Source of the DNA: an uncultured Bryobacterales bacterium
GTDB taxonomy: Bacteria; Acidobacteriota; Terriglobia; Bryobacterales; UBA6623
Direction: 5' to 3'
Length of the DNA stretch: 64,000 nucleotides
Assembly (NCBI GenBank): GCA_951813605.1
Contig: OX638379.1
Location: forward strand, 124,001-188,000
Shown here: one piece after another, positions 1 through 8,716 of the stretch
Position numbering within the stretch: position 1 is the first letter of the stretch
Layout of the letters: every line of letters starts with the position of its first letter
Translations under genes and position numbers: made by a program
Notes under the pieces: generated by a model
The model's input: the letters and a program-made list of their open reading frames with translations, nothing else
Database searches by the model: none
Told to the model about the DNA's origin: nothing

Positions 1-1
1 T

Positions 2-739
2 CGCAATTTTCGACGTGCGGCGATTTATGTGCGTACTTATCGGGATTTGTTGGAACGCACAAGTCGCGTGTTGGATGTAGGAGCCGGCTCTGGTGAGTTC
101 GCTTTCCTGATGATGTGGCTCGGCAAGACCGTCACAGGAATCGAGCCCAATGTCGACTACGCGGCCTATTGTAGAGACGAACTTGGACTGGATGTACGCA
201 CCTTCCATCTTGCCCACGACCTGTTCCTGCCTGGGCAGTTCGACCTGATTCGCATGAACCATGTATTGGAACATCTAAACAACCCGGTAAGATATCTCGG
301 CGAGATCGCCAACTGGCTTGCGCCGGATGGGCTGCTGTACGTCGAAGTGCCCAACATTGAAGCCGATTGTCGCAGCAAGTCGCGCGGCCGCATGTTCCAC
401 TACGCCCATATCTTCAACTTCAATCCGTGGACCTTGCGCGCCTGCGCGGGTCTGGCTGGCCTGGCCGAAGCGCCAGAGACCGCACAGAAGTCAGCGGGGA
501 CCACAGGCGCTTTCTTCCGCAAGGATGCCGCAGCCGCCCAGTCCACTAAGGTCGAGAATCCACAGAACGCTCACAAAGTGAGGACATTGATCCGTGCGCA
601 TTATGGAGGTGCTTTCAGCAAGGGAAAGGCGGCCAAGCCGATTCGCAAACTCGTCGCCCGAGTCGAAGAGAGTCTGACGGGGCTGGTCTTGGGTTCGCCG
701 GCCTCTATCGGGGAGAATGTGGCGCGCAGTCTCCAATGA
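2..739 (+). CDS. SAM-dependent methyltransferase, 5' end outside window
   Basis: Class I SAM-dependent methyltransferase. The glycine-rich SAM-binding motif I reads VLDVGAGSGEF, followed by an acidic residue at the end of strand 2 (GIEPN) and a LNHVLEHL-like stretch (IRMNHVLEHLNNP) of the kind seen in methyltransferases acting on cell-surface sugars or quinones. The frame is open to the left edge, so the first visible start (GTG at 29) is probably internal and the true start lies upstream. About 245 codons are visible, ending in TGA at 737-739. The substrate cannot be told from the sequence. The C-terminal third, after about residue 160, has no motif I recognise. No partner gene is visible because the downstream DNA is degraded mobile-element sequence. 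Confidence 0.8.
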   Translation, partial: RNFRRAAIYVRTYRDLLERTSRVLDVGAGSGEFAFLMMWLGKTVTGIEPNVDYAAYCRDELGLDVRTFHLAHDLFLPGQFDLIRMNHVLEHLNNPVRYLGEIANWLAPDGLLYVEVPNIEADCRSKSRGRMFHYAHIFNFNPWTLRACAGLAGLAEAPETAQKSAGTTGAFFRKDAAAAQSTKVENPQNAHKVRTLIRAHYGGAFSKGKAAKPIRKLVARVEESLTGLVLGSPASIGENVARSLQ

Positions 740-1132
740 GGCGACAGGAAGATGGTCGGCGCGCTCCTGAAGCTCGCGTTGCACGCCGGTACGGACGATA
801 CCGTCGGCAAGTCTCCGGTAGGGACTGTTGGCCGAAACGTCGAGACAGCCTGTGTCGTGACCACGCCATCACACGGGTGACGAAACATCGCCGCCAGAAA
901 TGCTATTGCGCCGGCAATCGTGCTTCCTACAATGACCAACGGAAGCCGTGCAACGGGTCCGGAACTGTTCCCTCACAAGCGCGGCGAACGCTGCCTCTCA
1001 GGCGCCGCTCGGTCTAAGCCGTTTAAATCGAACGGCAAACAGCCCCGGGTCCTACTGGCATGGACAATCGCGCCCTTTACGCCATTCGGCGGATTGCGTG
1101 TCACACCCGACGCACCGATGGTGCACTTCCCA
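740..1132. other. no recognisable gene; degraded DNA
   Basis: About 390 bases between the methyltransferase and the IS4-like remnant. Short open frames exist on both strands, but none has a recognisable motif or a credible ribosome binding site. It reads as decayed sequence at the edge of the insertion-sequence zone. Confidence 0.5.
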
Positions 1133-1453
1133 ACAGCGCACAAATTAGCGAAACGCCGGTTCAACCTGGCGCGGCATGCGCGGGACGCCCTGGAGACGCC
1201 GGCGGAAGACTTGAGGACTGAGGACGAGCGGGAGATGATCGGGGCGTTCGTCGTGCGCCGTCAGCTGCGGCCGCCCACGAAGCGCGGAAAACCGTTCGGT
1301 ACGGACATCCGCAGTTGGGTGGTGTTGCTGGCTCGCATGGTGGGCTGGCGGCTCAGCAAGCGGCAGCCCGATCCCGGCAACGAGGTACTCTGGGGTCCGG
1401 CCGTCGACACGGTAGCGGCGTTGCATCGGCGGAAGACGGTGATGACTGTGTGA
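1133..1453 (+). pseudogene. C-terminal remnant of an IS4/Tn5-type transposase
   Basis: Only the last hundred or so residues of a transposase-like frame are visible. A WVVLLARMVGWRLSKRQPD stretch followed by PGNEVLWG resembles the usual C-terminus of IS4-family transposases (W-x-A-x-LGGFLGRK-x-DGEPG-x-x-LW). The catalytic DDE region and N-terminus are absent. The frame extends upstream to 920 but that part is not recognisable. It ends with TGA at 1451-1453. Seen: the motif and the truncation. Inferred: the family. It fits with the other insertion-sequence fragments between here and 4340. Confidence 0.45.
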
Positions 1454-1509
1454 GGCGGGGTACGGCTCGAGGAGGCCAATCCCCACCAGCAATGATCGAA
1501 TGCCCTCGG

Positions 1510-2023
1510 TCAGTGGTTCGATTTCTCTTTTCCGGCCTTGAGATCGTCGGATTCTTCTTCGGATTTGCCAGACATCGACTTGGCGCCCTCGGTTCGGTCC
1601 CAGGACATGGTCTCCTGCATGAGCATTGGTGTCAGTCCAGCGGACTTCTGCCCCACGTCACTCTTGCAGAACGAAAGCAACCCGCGGCGCTCCTCAGCCG
1701 TGTAGTGCTTCGTCATGAACTCTGGAACCTCTGCATCAGCTCGGGTTCCAGAATCAATACCTCCCAGCGCATTAGTTTGTGAATTCGGGCAGCAACTTCT
1801 GGGCTCATGTTCGGAGCCATGTCCCTGAATACCTCGATGACCTGGCTTGCTGACCGTTCCGTCGTCTCGGCCATCAGGTCGTCTCGGCCATCAGCTTGTT
1901 CAGCTACTGGAGTTCGAAAAGCTCGGCGACGATCTCCTCGCGAGGAGTCTCGGCCGCACGTGCGGTTGACGACTACGCGACGAGCGCGATTGCGACAGTG
2001 ACAAGAATTGCTCTGATTGACAT
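1510..2023 (-). pseudogene. broken DUF2059 gene
   Basis: Reading the minus strand from ATG at 2023, with a GGAGG ribosome site at 2029-2033, gives a signal peptide (MSIRAILVTVAIALVA). It is then interrupted by TAG, continues as a ARAAETPREEIVAELFELQ-type stretch, hits a second TAG, and then runs through two frame changes. The last part (MTKHYTAEERRGLLSF, then SDVGQKS and MLMQETM) matches the conserved end of DUF2059 proteins, small exported proteins of unknown function. One frame change is caused by a perfect 17-base tandem duplication at 1861-1877 and 1878-1894. The second lies near 1700, just before the MTKHY segment. With two stops and two frameshifts it cannot make the full protein. Confidence 0.7.
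1861..1894. repeat. 17-bp perfect tandem duplication inside DUF2059 pseudogene
   Basis: The unit gtcgtctcggccatcag occurs twice, head to tail. Seventeen is not a multiple of three, so the second copy shifts the reading frame of the DUF2059 pseudogene. Confidence 0.9.
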
Positions 2024-2089
2024 TGGGACCTCCATAGTTTCCCTATTGGTACGTTCTCGTTCTCGGCAGGCCGGGGCTTGTGTTTCCGG

Positions 2090-2333
2090 TCAGTCCGCAC
2101 CCAAGCCGATGTAATTCCCCGCCTGGGCCGGCGGCAAGGCCAGCCCCAACTGCTCCGCCAACCGCGGCAGGGCCTTGCGCGCCGAGGCTAAAACAGCTTC
2201 CCGCGGGGGTTTGCGCCACCCGCCGCGCGCACAACTCGCGGGCCAAACCCGCGCGCGACAGCCCGCCCTGCTGCAACGCCCGTTGCAGCCATCGCACCGT
2301 CTCCAGCTTCAGCCTGCGGAGCCCCTGTGTCAT
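2090..2333 (-). pseudogene. frameshifted N-terminal fragment, transposon-type or DUF4338-like
   Basis: From ATG at 2333 the minus strand reads MTQGLRRLKLETVRWLQRAL, then a helix-turn-helix-like QQGGLSRAGLARELCARR. After a one-base frame change it continues as LASARKALPRLAEQLG and LALPPAQAGNYIGLGAD, then TGA at 2090-2092. The layout (short helical N-terminus with a W-L-Q-x-x-L repeat and an SRxxLARELC segment) resembles the start of DUF4338 (DruA-like) or related transposon-carried proteins. The catalytic part is absent. The family call is weak. The frameshift and the early end are directly visible. Confidence 0.35.
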
Positions 2334-2472
2334 CTGTGTGCGATTGCTAGATCTCAGGCAATGCACGGCCGTGACACATGTCCACCAGTCGCCCCCTGTC
2401 CGTCTTGCTTCGCGTATCAAGGTCTCCTGAACGAGTTCGCACACTTCGAATTCGCTACGGGGGCGGAGAGGC

Positions 2473-2501
2473 TTGATTCGGCGGGCCCGTTCCGATACGA
2501 T
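2473..2501 (+). promoter_or_regulatory. candidate sigma70-type promoter of the lost DUF1552 gene
   Basis: TTGATT at 2473-2478 and TACGAT at 2496-2501 are separated by 17 bases. The -10 lies 26 bases before the ATG at 2528. The intact DUF1552 gene at 4797 has the same layout (TTGCCG, 17 bases, TACCAT), which supports both. Confidence 0.4.
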
Positions 2502-2527
2502 CCAGTTTCGGCCTTGGGGAGGCTGGA

Positions 2528-2617
2528 ATGCCTGAGAAACGGTTCCACGACCGACGGCAGTTCCTGAGAGGGTCCAGCTACGCGCTCGCGCTTCCGCTGC
2601 TGCTGGAGTGGCGATGA
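2528..2617 (+). pseudogene. 5' fragment of a DUF1552 gene (Tat signal only)
   Basis: A 29-codon frame with a good ribosome site (ggggagg, about 6 bases before ATG) encodes MPEKRFHDRRQFLRGSSY followed by ALALPLLLEW, then Arg and TGA. This is nearly the same Tat signal as the intact DUF1552 protein starting at 4797, where DRRQFLRGASYVLALP is found. The rest of the gene is missing and an IS3-type element follows within about 80 bases. I read it as the beginning of a second DUF1552 gene destroyed by insertion and deletion. Confidence 0.6.
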
Positions 2618-3745
2618 TTTCGTGGACGGAGGGGATTGCGTGATAGGCAGGGGGGTGTTCGACTGAGAGGGCGGGGGCAAGGAGGCCCCAGTCGATGAGC
2701 AAATCAAGCAATGTGAAGGCCTATCCGAAGGAATTCCGGGAAAAGGTTGTGCAATTGGTGCAAGGCGGGGATCGCAGTCAGCGGGAGGTGGCCGAGGAAT
2801 TCGGGATCTCGACGGATTCGGTGCGGCGCTGGGTGCAGCAGGCGGAGCGCGACCAAGGCAGTCGGCAGGACGGGCTGCGCACGAGCGAGCGCGAGGAGCT
2901 GAGCCGGCTGCGGCGGGAGAACCGGCAGCTGAAGATGGATCGGGAAATCCTGGCAAAGGCAGCGGCCTGGTTCGCTCGGGAGACCAATTCGACCCGGTAG
3001 CGGTGTTCGAATTCGCAAGAGCGAATCAGGGTCGCTATCGGATCGCCCGCATGTGCCGTTTGCTGGGGGTCTCCACCAGCGGGTATTACGGGTGGCGGGT
3101 GCGGTCGCCGCGTCGGCGGGCGCAGCAGAACCAGGAATTGAGCCGCCGGATCGCGGCGATCCACGCCGAGTCGCGGCAGATCTACGGGGCGCGCCGGGTG
3201 TGGGCGGAGCTGCGGGCACAGGGCGTGACGGTGACACGGCGGCGGGTGGCGCGGCTGATGCGGGCGCTGGGCTTGCAGGGGGTGACACGGCGGAAGCGGC
3301 GTTGCACGACCCGCAGGGACGCGCAAGCGGCCGTGGCGCCGGACCGGGTCCAGCGCCGTTTCGAGGCCGCGGAGGCGAATCGCTTGTGGGTCGCTGACAT
3401 CACGTATGTGCCGACACTGGAAGGGTTTGTGTATTTGGCGACGGTGCTGGACGTGTTCAGCCGGAAGGTTGCGGGCTGGGCCATGAGCGCGCGACAGACG
3501 GTGGATCTGGTGCAGTCGGCGCTGGGGATGGCGGTCACGGCGCGGGCCGCGCAGGGCGTGGTATTGCATTCCGACCGCGGTAGCCAGTACACGGCGCTGG
3601 TGTTCACCCGGCAGTGCGCCGCAGCGGGCATCGAGCGCTCGATGGGCTCGGCGGGCGACTGTTTCGACAACGCGATGGCCGAAAGCCTTTTCGCCACGGT
3701 CGAATGCGAGTTGCTGCAGCGCGTCGAGTTCGCGACTCGATCCCG
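2618..3745 (+). mobile_element. IS3-family insertion sequence, 3' end deleted
   Basis: Two consecutive frames in the relation typical of IS3 elements (orfA, then orfB in the -1 frame) are present. The right end is missing because orfB loses homology near 3740, so the terminal inverted repeats cannot be paired. The left boundary is approximate; I place it just after the truncated DUF1552 frame. Confidence 0.6.
2695..3000 (+). CDS. IS3-family transposase OrfA
   Basis: 101-residue helix-turn-helix protein of IS3 elements. The N-terminal AYPKEFREKVVQLVQ and REVAEEFGISTDSVRRWV form the DNA-binding part. The C-terminal half is a leucine-zipper-like coiled coil (ELSRLRRENRQLKMDREIL). Length is normal for the family. 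The start is ATG at 2695. It ends with TAG at 2998-3000. orfB follows in the -1 frame, and that frame is open upstream of the orfA stop, so a -1 ribosomal frameshift could give an OrfAB fusion. I do not see a clear A6-type slippery run. The product is probably useless now because the element has lost its right end. Confidence 0.85.
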   Translation: MSKSSNVKAYPKEFREKVVQLVQGGDRSQREVAEEFGISTDSVRRWVQQAERDQGSRQDGLRTSEREELSRLRRENRQLKMDREILAKAAAWFARETNSTR

Positions 3746-3905
3746 TCTGGGAGGGCCGCGGGCAGGGAATGGTAACGGTAAGACGGTCGGACCCTACCAT
3801 TGCCAGCGACCGTGCCTGGCCAGATTTGGCACAACCAAGGCCACCCAGGGCCGGTCCGGACGCCTACTTCGAGACTGCGCAGGAGAAAGCGAAGAGAGGG
3901 GATGA
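3003..3905 (+). pseudogene. IS3-family transposase OrfB, truncated
   Basis: DDE transposase (rve integrase core). Seen in order: the N-terminal MCRLLGVSTSGYYGW, an IYGARRVWAEL helix-turn-helix, then catalytic residues in WVADITYV (first Asp), VVLHSDRGSQYTA (second Asp) and NAMAESLFATVECELL (Glu). Homology stops after VEFATRSR near 3740, where family members go on to a YNRxRRHSALGY-type tail. The remaining 50 or so residues to 3905 are read-through into unrelated DNA. All three catalytic residues are present, but the C-terminal tail and the right inverted repeat are lost, so activity is doubtful. Confidence 0.8.
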
Positions 3906-4026
3906 TGAAGAGGATGTCTCCTTGACTTCTCCAGGCCCTCTACGCCACCATGGTGCCGCCCTCTTCGGAGTCGCTACCCTCTGCCGCACCCTCAACTGTC
4001 CACCACTTCGTAGCCACCCCACCGGC

Positions 4027-4337
4027 ATCAAGGAACAGCAGCTGGCGCTGTTCGCGGATCGCACCTCGGCGCACACCATGCGGGCCAACCAGTTGCGCCT
4101 GTATTTCGCCTCGTTCGCTTACGCGCTGCTGGAGTTGCTGCGGCGCCGGGGCCTGCGGGGCACGCGGCTGGCGCGGGCGCCATGCGGCACGATCCGCCTG
4201 CAGCTGCTCAAGATCGGCGTGCGGATCCGGGTCAGCGTGCGGGCCGTGCGGCTATCGTTCGACGAGGGCTTCCCGGAAGCGGGCCTCTTCGGGCAGGGGT
4301 GCTGGCCCGTCTCCAGAGCCTGCCCCTGCGCTGCTAG
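4027..4337 (+). pseudogene. IS1380-family transposase, C-terminal fragment
   Basis: The frame reads IKEQQLALFADRTSAHTMRA, then NQLRLYFASFAYALLELLRR, CGTIRLQLLKIGVRIRVSV and VRLSFDEGFPEAGLF. These are the conserved last 100 residues of IS1380 transposases, which usually read RIKEQQLDLFADRTS and CGTIRLKLLKIG. A one-base frame change near 4300 is needed to reach the natural-looking tail VLARLQSLPLRC and its TAG at 4335-4337. The N-terminal three quarters are absent. DNA immediately upstream (3906-4026) is not recognisable. Confidence 0.75.
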
Positions 4338-4796
4338 CCGCGACACTCCAGCCATTGTCTCGAGCCCCGTCGGAGGTCAGCGGGACCACTGCGTCGGCAG
4401 GGCGGGAGGCAAGACAAAACGGACTCCGGCAACCGCGGATCTGGCGACCCTTGCCAGGCCTCTGCCCGGATCCAGCACGCCACGCAACATTGCCAGGCTA
4501 TCCAGCTACCCCAAATGGACAAAACGCCTCCAAATCTAAAACTCTTGAGAAGGTCGGGCCAGGTCCACCAGCGATTCAAACGAGGAGCGGGCTCACCAGA
4601 TACCGCTCTAGTCCAGCGTCGCCTAGCGGCGCTTCGGTGCTTTCGCTCCTGCGCTTGTGACTCGCACGAGTCAGCTGGATTGGTTGTCTCTTGCCCCGTC
4701 GACAAGCGCTGCCCTGCAATCGAGGCGTCGTCGTCCAATCTTGCCGTCAAGCCGCGGATTGGATACCATCCTATTGCCCCTTTGCGGAGCTTCAAA
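4338..4796. other. intergenic region before DUF1552; one short palindrome and a candidate promoter
   Basis: No gene recognised. A perfect inverted repeat, TGACTCG/CGAGTCA with a two-base centre, lies at 4658-4673 and could be an operator or a relic of a transposon end. A candidate promoter lies at 4741-4769. Confidence 0.4.
4741..4769 (+). promoter_or_regulatory. candidate promoter of the DUF1552-DUF1592 operon
   Basis: TTGCCG at 4741-4746 and TACCAT at 4764-4769 have a 17-base spacer. The -10 ends 27 bases before the ATG at 4797, and a GGAG ribosome site sits at 4786-4789. The same arrangement precedes the related gene start at 2528. Confidence 0.4.
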
Positions 4797-6077
4797 ATGC
4801 GTGGCATTGCTAGAAGAGACCGCCGCCAATTCCTAAGGGGTGCCAGCTATGTACTCGCGTTGCCCGTGCTGCCGTCGCTGGCGGGCGCAATCGCCGACCG
4901 CCTCGAATCTCCCGGCGGCAAAGCCAAGCGTCTAGTCTGCGTTGGCACTCAGCTTGGATTCTACAAGCCGGAGTTCTTTGCCGGAAGCGAGTCTCCCCGG
5001 TTGATGCAGGCGGTCGACGGGGCGGGCTTGGGCAACGAGTACACAACGATCTCGGGCTTGGACCACAAGGGCCCGACCGGCAACGGCCACCAGCTGGTCT
5101 ACACGCTTTATACGGGGCGCGTTGTTCCCAGCATCTCGCTCGATCAGTTCGTTGCGCCGGTGCTCGGGAAGGATACGCGCTACGAATCCCTGCAGTTGTG
5201 CTGCGGAGAGGCCCAGCAGAAGGCTTCCCTGTCGTTCTCTCCATCGGGAGTGCCGCTGCCGGTCACGCTCCGTCCCAGCGCTCTGTACGCTCGCGTGTTT
5301 GGTGCCGGGTCTGTCGCGCTCAAGCGACAGGCCTACTTGATCGATTCCGGCAAGAGCTTGCTGGACGACTTGACCGGAGACGCCAAGAGTGTTGCCGCCC
5401 GGGCCAACGGCGATGACCGGCGCAAGCTGGACGAGTACTTGACGTCGATTCGGGCGGTGGAAGACAAGCTGAAGCGTCGGCGCGACTGGCTCGACAAGCC
5501 GTATCCCACGCCCCCCGAACGTCTTCAGCTTCCGGTCGAAGAAAACGTGGATGGATCGTTCCTGTTGGACAACGAGGACTTGATGTGGGATCTGATGGCG
5601 CTGGCAATAAAGAATGACTCCACCCGCGTCATCTCGATGACCATTCCCATTACGGATCGAACCCTCTTCGTCGACGGCAAGCCTATGAGCGAGGGCTACC
5701 ACAGGCTTTCCCACCACGGGAACAAGCAGGAGAAGATCGAAGGACTGCTCGCGATCGAAGGGCGTCACATGGAAGGGGCGGCGCGATTCTTGAAGGCCCT
5801 GAAGGATGCGCCCGACCCGGATGGCGGGTCCATGCTGGATTCGACTGTCACGCTCATCGGCAGCGCCATGGGAGATGCCGCAGCCCACAGGCGTCGGAAC
5901 TACCCGCTGTTTGTTGCAGGCGGCGGCTTCAAGCACAAGCGCCACCTCTCGTGCGCGCAGGGCCCGGTACAGAACACGATGGCCTGCGATCTCTACGTCA
6001 CGGTTCTCCAACAACTTGGTTTCGAGGTCGACCAGTTCAGCACCAGCGAGTCCGACCTGAACGCCCTCCTAAGATGA
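4797..6077 (+). CDS. DUF1552 family protein, Tat-exported
   Basis: 426-residue protein of the DUF1552 family, exported proteins of unknown biochemical role found mostly in Planctomycetota, Acidobacteriota and Verrucomicrobiota next to DUF1592-type cytochromes. The N-terminus carries a Tat signal (RRDRRQFLRGASYVLALP). The body shows the family's run of conserved stretches, including TISGLDHKG, YESLQLCCGEA, EYLTSIRAVEDKL, YHRLSHHGNKQEKIE and LIGSAMGDAAAH. I chose ATG 4797 because it gives a clean Tat signal and has GGAG 7 bases upstream; the frame is open further upstream but without homology. The stop overlaps the next start (ATGA at 6074-6077), so the two are translationally coupled. The function is not known. 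Confidence 0.9.
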   Translation: MRGIARRDRRQFLRGASYVLALPVLPSLAGAIADRLESPGGKAKRLVCVGTQLGFYKPEFFAGSESPRLMQAVDGAGLGNEYTTISGLDHKGPTGNGHQLVYTLYTGRVVPSISLDQFVAPVLGKDTRYESLQLCCGEAQQKASLSFSPSGVPLPVTLRPSALYARVFGAGSVALKRQAYLIDSGKSLLDDLTGDAKSVAARANGDDRRKLDEYLTSIRAVEDKLKRRRDWLDKPYPTPPERLQLPVEENVDGSFLLDNEDLMWDLMALAIKNDSTRVISMTIPITDRTLFVDGKPMSEGYHRLSHHGNKQEKIEGLLAIEGRHMEGAARFLKALKDAPDPDGGSMLDSTVTLIGSAMGDAAAHRRRNYPLFVAGGGFKHKRHLSCAQGPVQNTMACDLYVTVLQQLGFEVDQFSTSESDLNALLR

Positions 6078-8539
6078 GGCCTTCAGCGCTAGCCGGGATC
6101 GCGGCGGCACTTGGCTCTTCCGCTTGGCAGGCCGATGCCAACGCAGCCGACAGGTTTCGCAAGGAGTTCACTTCCGGCTATTGCTCCGGCTGCCACGCTG
6201 GCGAGAGTCCTGCCGGAGGCTTCCGCGTGGATAGCGCTTCGCTCGTTCTCGGCGACTCGAAATCTCGAGAGCAATGGACGAAAGCGATCGATTACGTGTC
6301 GGATGGTGTCATGCCTCCGGCGACCGCCCCGCAGCCGCCAGCAGATGCCCGCGAGCGATTCGCAACGGACCTGAGGGTGGCGCTGGCGTCGTCAGTGGAT
6401 TCCGTAGATGCCGCAGGGGGCCTCGTCCGGCGGTTGAATCGAATCGAGTACTTGAATACGTTGCGCGACCTTTTCCAGATCCGCGAGATTCGTCTGCCGG
6501 TGACCTTTCCGGACGACAGTGCCGAGCAGCGCTTCGACACAATGGCGGAGGGGACGTACCTCACGCCCGGGCATTTGGACGCGTATCAGGAAGTCGCGAT
6601 CGATATTGCGGATCGCTTGGTGCCCTTGCCCGGCTTGCCCGTCATTCAGTCGGCGTCGGTCCGCGCCAGCGTCGGACAGGATCCGTCGCGGACCAAGTTC
6701 TGGACGCGAGACGGCGACGATAGCGGACTGTACTTCACCGGGATCAACATCGCCGGTTGGTCCGGCGCCCTGTGGGACAGGGCGTTCGTAGCTCCGGCGT
6801 CGGGCGTGTACCGAGTCCGGCTCAAGGTCAGCGCCGAGTCGGAGGCTGGGGCGGACGGCAACCCGTTGCGCCTGGGATTCTACGCTCTCAATCCAGCCGA
6901 CTACGACTTGCCCAAGCGTGCCCTCCGCGTCGATTTGCCGCGTGTCGGCTCCTTGGAGGTGACAAACAGCGAGCCCGCGTTTCTCGACGCGGAAGTCCTG
7001 CTCGAAAAGGGCGAGAACTTCCAAGTCTACTGCGAGAACCGGCTAAAGAAGCAGTATCCCCCGGCCCTCATCCGCTTGCCCGGCAACACCTTGGATTTGC
7101 GGAGGCTGTTGGCCACATACCTGAAGGAAGCTCAGAGCGCTCCGGAGTCAACGATTCGCTTCGAGCGGATGGAGATTTCTGGACCAGTGCGGGCCCTACC
7201 GAGACAGGCGAAGTTCCTGCGCGGCGGGGAGCATGCGAGTGACCGGGCGTATGTCGAAGCCACGCTGCTGCCTCTGGCCGCGAGGGCCTTCCGTCGCCCC
7301 CTGACGGACATGGAACGGCGGAACTTGGTCGGAAGTGCGCTCGAGCACATGGCGGGCGCTCGCGCGCCGGAATTCGGCGTGCATTTCGGGATTCGGCGGA
7401 TCTTGCTAGCGCCCCACTTTCTGTATCGCGAGACCGGGGGCGCAAAGCTCGACGAATACGGGCTCGCGAGCAGGCTCTCGTACTTCCTGTGGAGCACGAT
7501 GCCGGACGAGGGGTTGATGCAGGCCGCCGCCGATGGGAGCCTCTCTAGCGGCGACAACCTGCTTGGACAGCTGCGGCGCATGCTCAGTGACCCGAAAGCG
7601 CAGCAGTTCGTCAAGCATTTCGCCGGACAGTGGCTCGGCAACCGGAAGGCGGCTTCCGTGATGGTTTGCGACGTGCGTCATGTCTGGAGCGAACTGATCC
7701 GACACGGAATTGTGCGGTCGACGGAAATGTTTCTTGATGAGATCCTGCAGGACAATCTTGCGGTTCGCACGTTCATCGACTCGAGCTTCACGTACGCCAA
7801 CGAGCCGATGAGGATTGCGTGGGGCATGCCAGGCAACGAGGTCGATTTGCGACGGCTCGAGGCTGACCAGCGGCAGAGTCTTCTGTGGCCGGAGCCCGAA
7901 AGACTCGACCTGACGACGCTCCGGGACGGGGTCCCGAGCCACGTCGCCAAGCGCGGGGGCGTGCTCGGGCTCTCCGGCGTGTTCGCTGCAACAGGCGACG
8001 GCGTGGAGTCCTCGCCCATCCTTCGCGGTGTTTGGGTGCTAGAGAATCTGTTCGGCACGCCTCCTCCTCCGCCTCCGAGCGACGTGCCCGCGCTGGTCGC
8101 GGATATCTCACAGGCGACGACCGTGAAGGAGATACTAGCCGCGCACCAGAAGATCGAGTCCTGCGCTGTTTGCCACACCTCGATCGACCCGATTGGCCTG
8201 GCGCTCGAGAACTACGACGCGGTCGGCGGATGGCGTGATTCGTACTATCGGGACGAGGCCTCGTCCGCGCGCGCCCGACCGGTAGAATCCAGCGGCCAAA
8301 TGGCAGACGGAACGGTTCTCAATGGCCCTCAGGACCTAAAGGACTATCTGATGCGGCGGCCGCACCTCTTCACCAGAGCCCTGACCGGACTGCTGCTTGA
8401 GTACAGCACCGGCCGAGAGCTTACCGCTGCCGACCGGCGGGTGGTTAACGAGATCGCTGCGGCCGAGCCGGACAGCGGCTACGGATTTCGAGATCTGATC
8501 GGAAGGGTTGTTCAGTCGGAGGCGTTCCGGTCCAACTAG
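6074..8539 (+). CDS. DUF1592/DUF1588 multidomain planctomycete-type cytochrome c protein
   Basis: 821-residue exported protein built from the DUF1587, DUF1595, DUF1592, DUF1588 and DUF1585 modules, by family knowledge. Visible marks are a heme c site CSGCH at residues 37-41 right after a hydrophobic N-terminus, the NRIEYLNTLRDLF stretch (about 120), LAPHFLYRE and LASRLSYFLWSTMPD in the middle, a second heme site CAVCH within ESCAVCHTSIDPIGLALENYD, and a DUF1585-like end (LLEYSTGRELTAADR). It probably shuttles electrons in the periplasm for its DUF1552 partner, but no substrate is known. Start ATG 6074 overlaps the DUF1552 stop by 4 bases. The upstream-open frame inside DUF1552 is shadow. Confidence 0.9.
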   Translation: MRPSALAGIAAALGSSAWQADANAADRFRKEFTSGYCSGCHAGESPAGGFRVDSASLVLGDSKSREQWTKAIDYVSDGVMPPATAPQPPADARERFATDLRVALASSVDSVDAAGGLVRRLNRIEYLNTLRDLFQIREIRLPVTFPDDSAEQRFDTMAEGTYLTPGHLDAYQEVAIDIADRLVPLPGLPVIQSASVRASVGQDPSRTKFWTRDGDDSGLYFTGINIAGWSGALWDRAFVAPASGVYRVRLKVSAESEAGADGNPLRLGFYALNPADYDLPKRALRVDLPRVGSLEVTNSEPAFLDAEVLLEKGENFQVYCENRLKKQYPPALIRLPGNTLDLRRLLATYLKEAQSAPESTIRFERMEISGPVRALPRQAKFLRGGEHASDRAYVEATLLPLAARAFRRPLTDMERRNLVGSALEHMAGARAPEFGVHFGIRRILLAPHFLYRETGGAKLDEYGLASRLSYFLWSTMPDEGLMQAAADGSLSSGDNLLGQLRRMLSDPKAQQFVKHFAGQWLGNRKAASVMVCDVRHVWSELIRHGIVRSTEMFLDEILQDNLAVRTFIDSSFTYANEPMRIAWGMPGNEVDLRRLEADQRQSLLWPEPERLDLTTLRDGVPSHVAKRGGVLGLSGVFAATGDGVESSPILRGVWVLENLFGTPPPPPPSDVPALVADISQATTVKEILAAHQKIESCAVCHTSIDPIGLALENYDAVGGWRDSYYRDEASSARARPVESSGQMADGTVLNGPQDLKDYLMRRPHLFTRALTGLLLEYSTGRELTAADRRVVNEIAAAEPDSGYGFRDLIGRVVQSEAFRSN

Positions 8540-8716
8540 CGATCGGCGTCGCCCAGGACTGCTCGTCACTCGGCAACGCCGCGCAGATGCGGGCTCGGCG
8601 CGTTGCGTGATAGAGTTGCGGTTGAGGAGAGGGACTGTCCCGGTACACTCTGCGCTGCCCGCCCATCTAGCGTCGAGCAGTTTCGCCCGATTCAAGCCTA
8701 GCCTTCCCAACAACTT

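Noticed and set aside
3768..3801. AATGGTA/TACCATT inverted repeat just after the IS3 truncation
   Set aside because: Seven-base arms with a 20-base loop and no match to the IS3 left end, so not accepted as a terminal repeat.
4932..6014. Minus-strand 360-codon open frame
   Set aside because: Antisense to the DUF1552 gene; no recognised domain.
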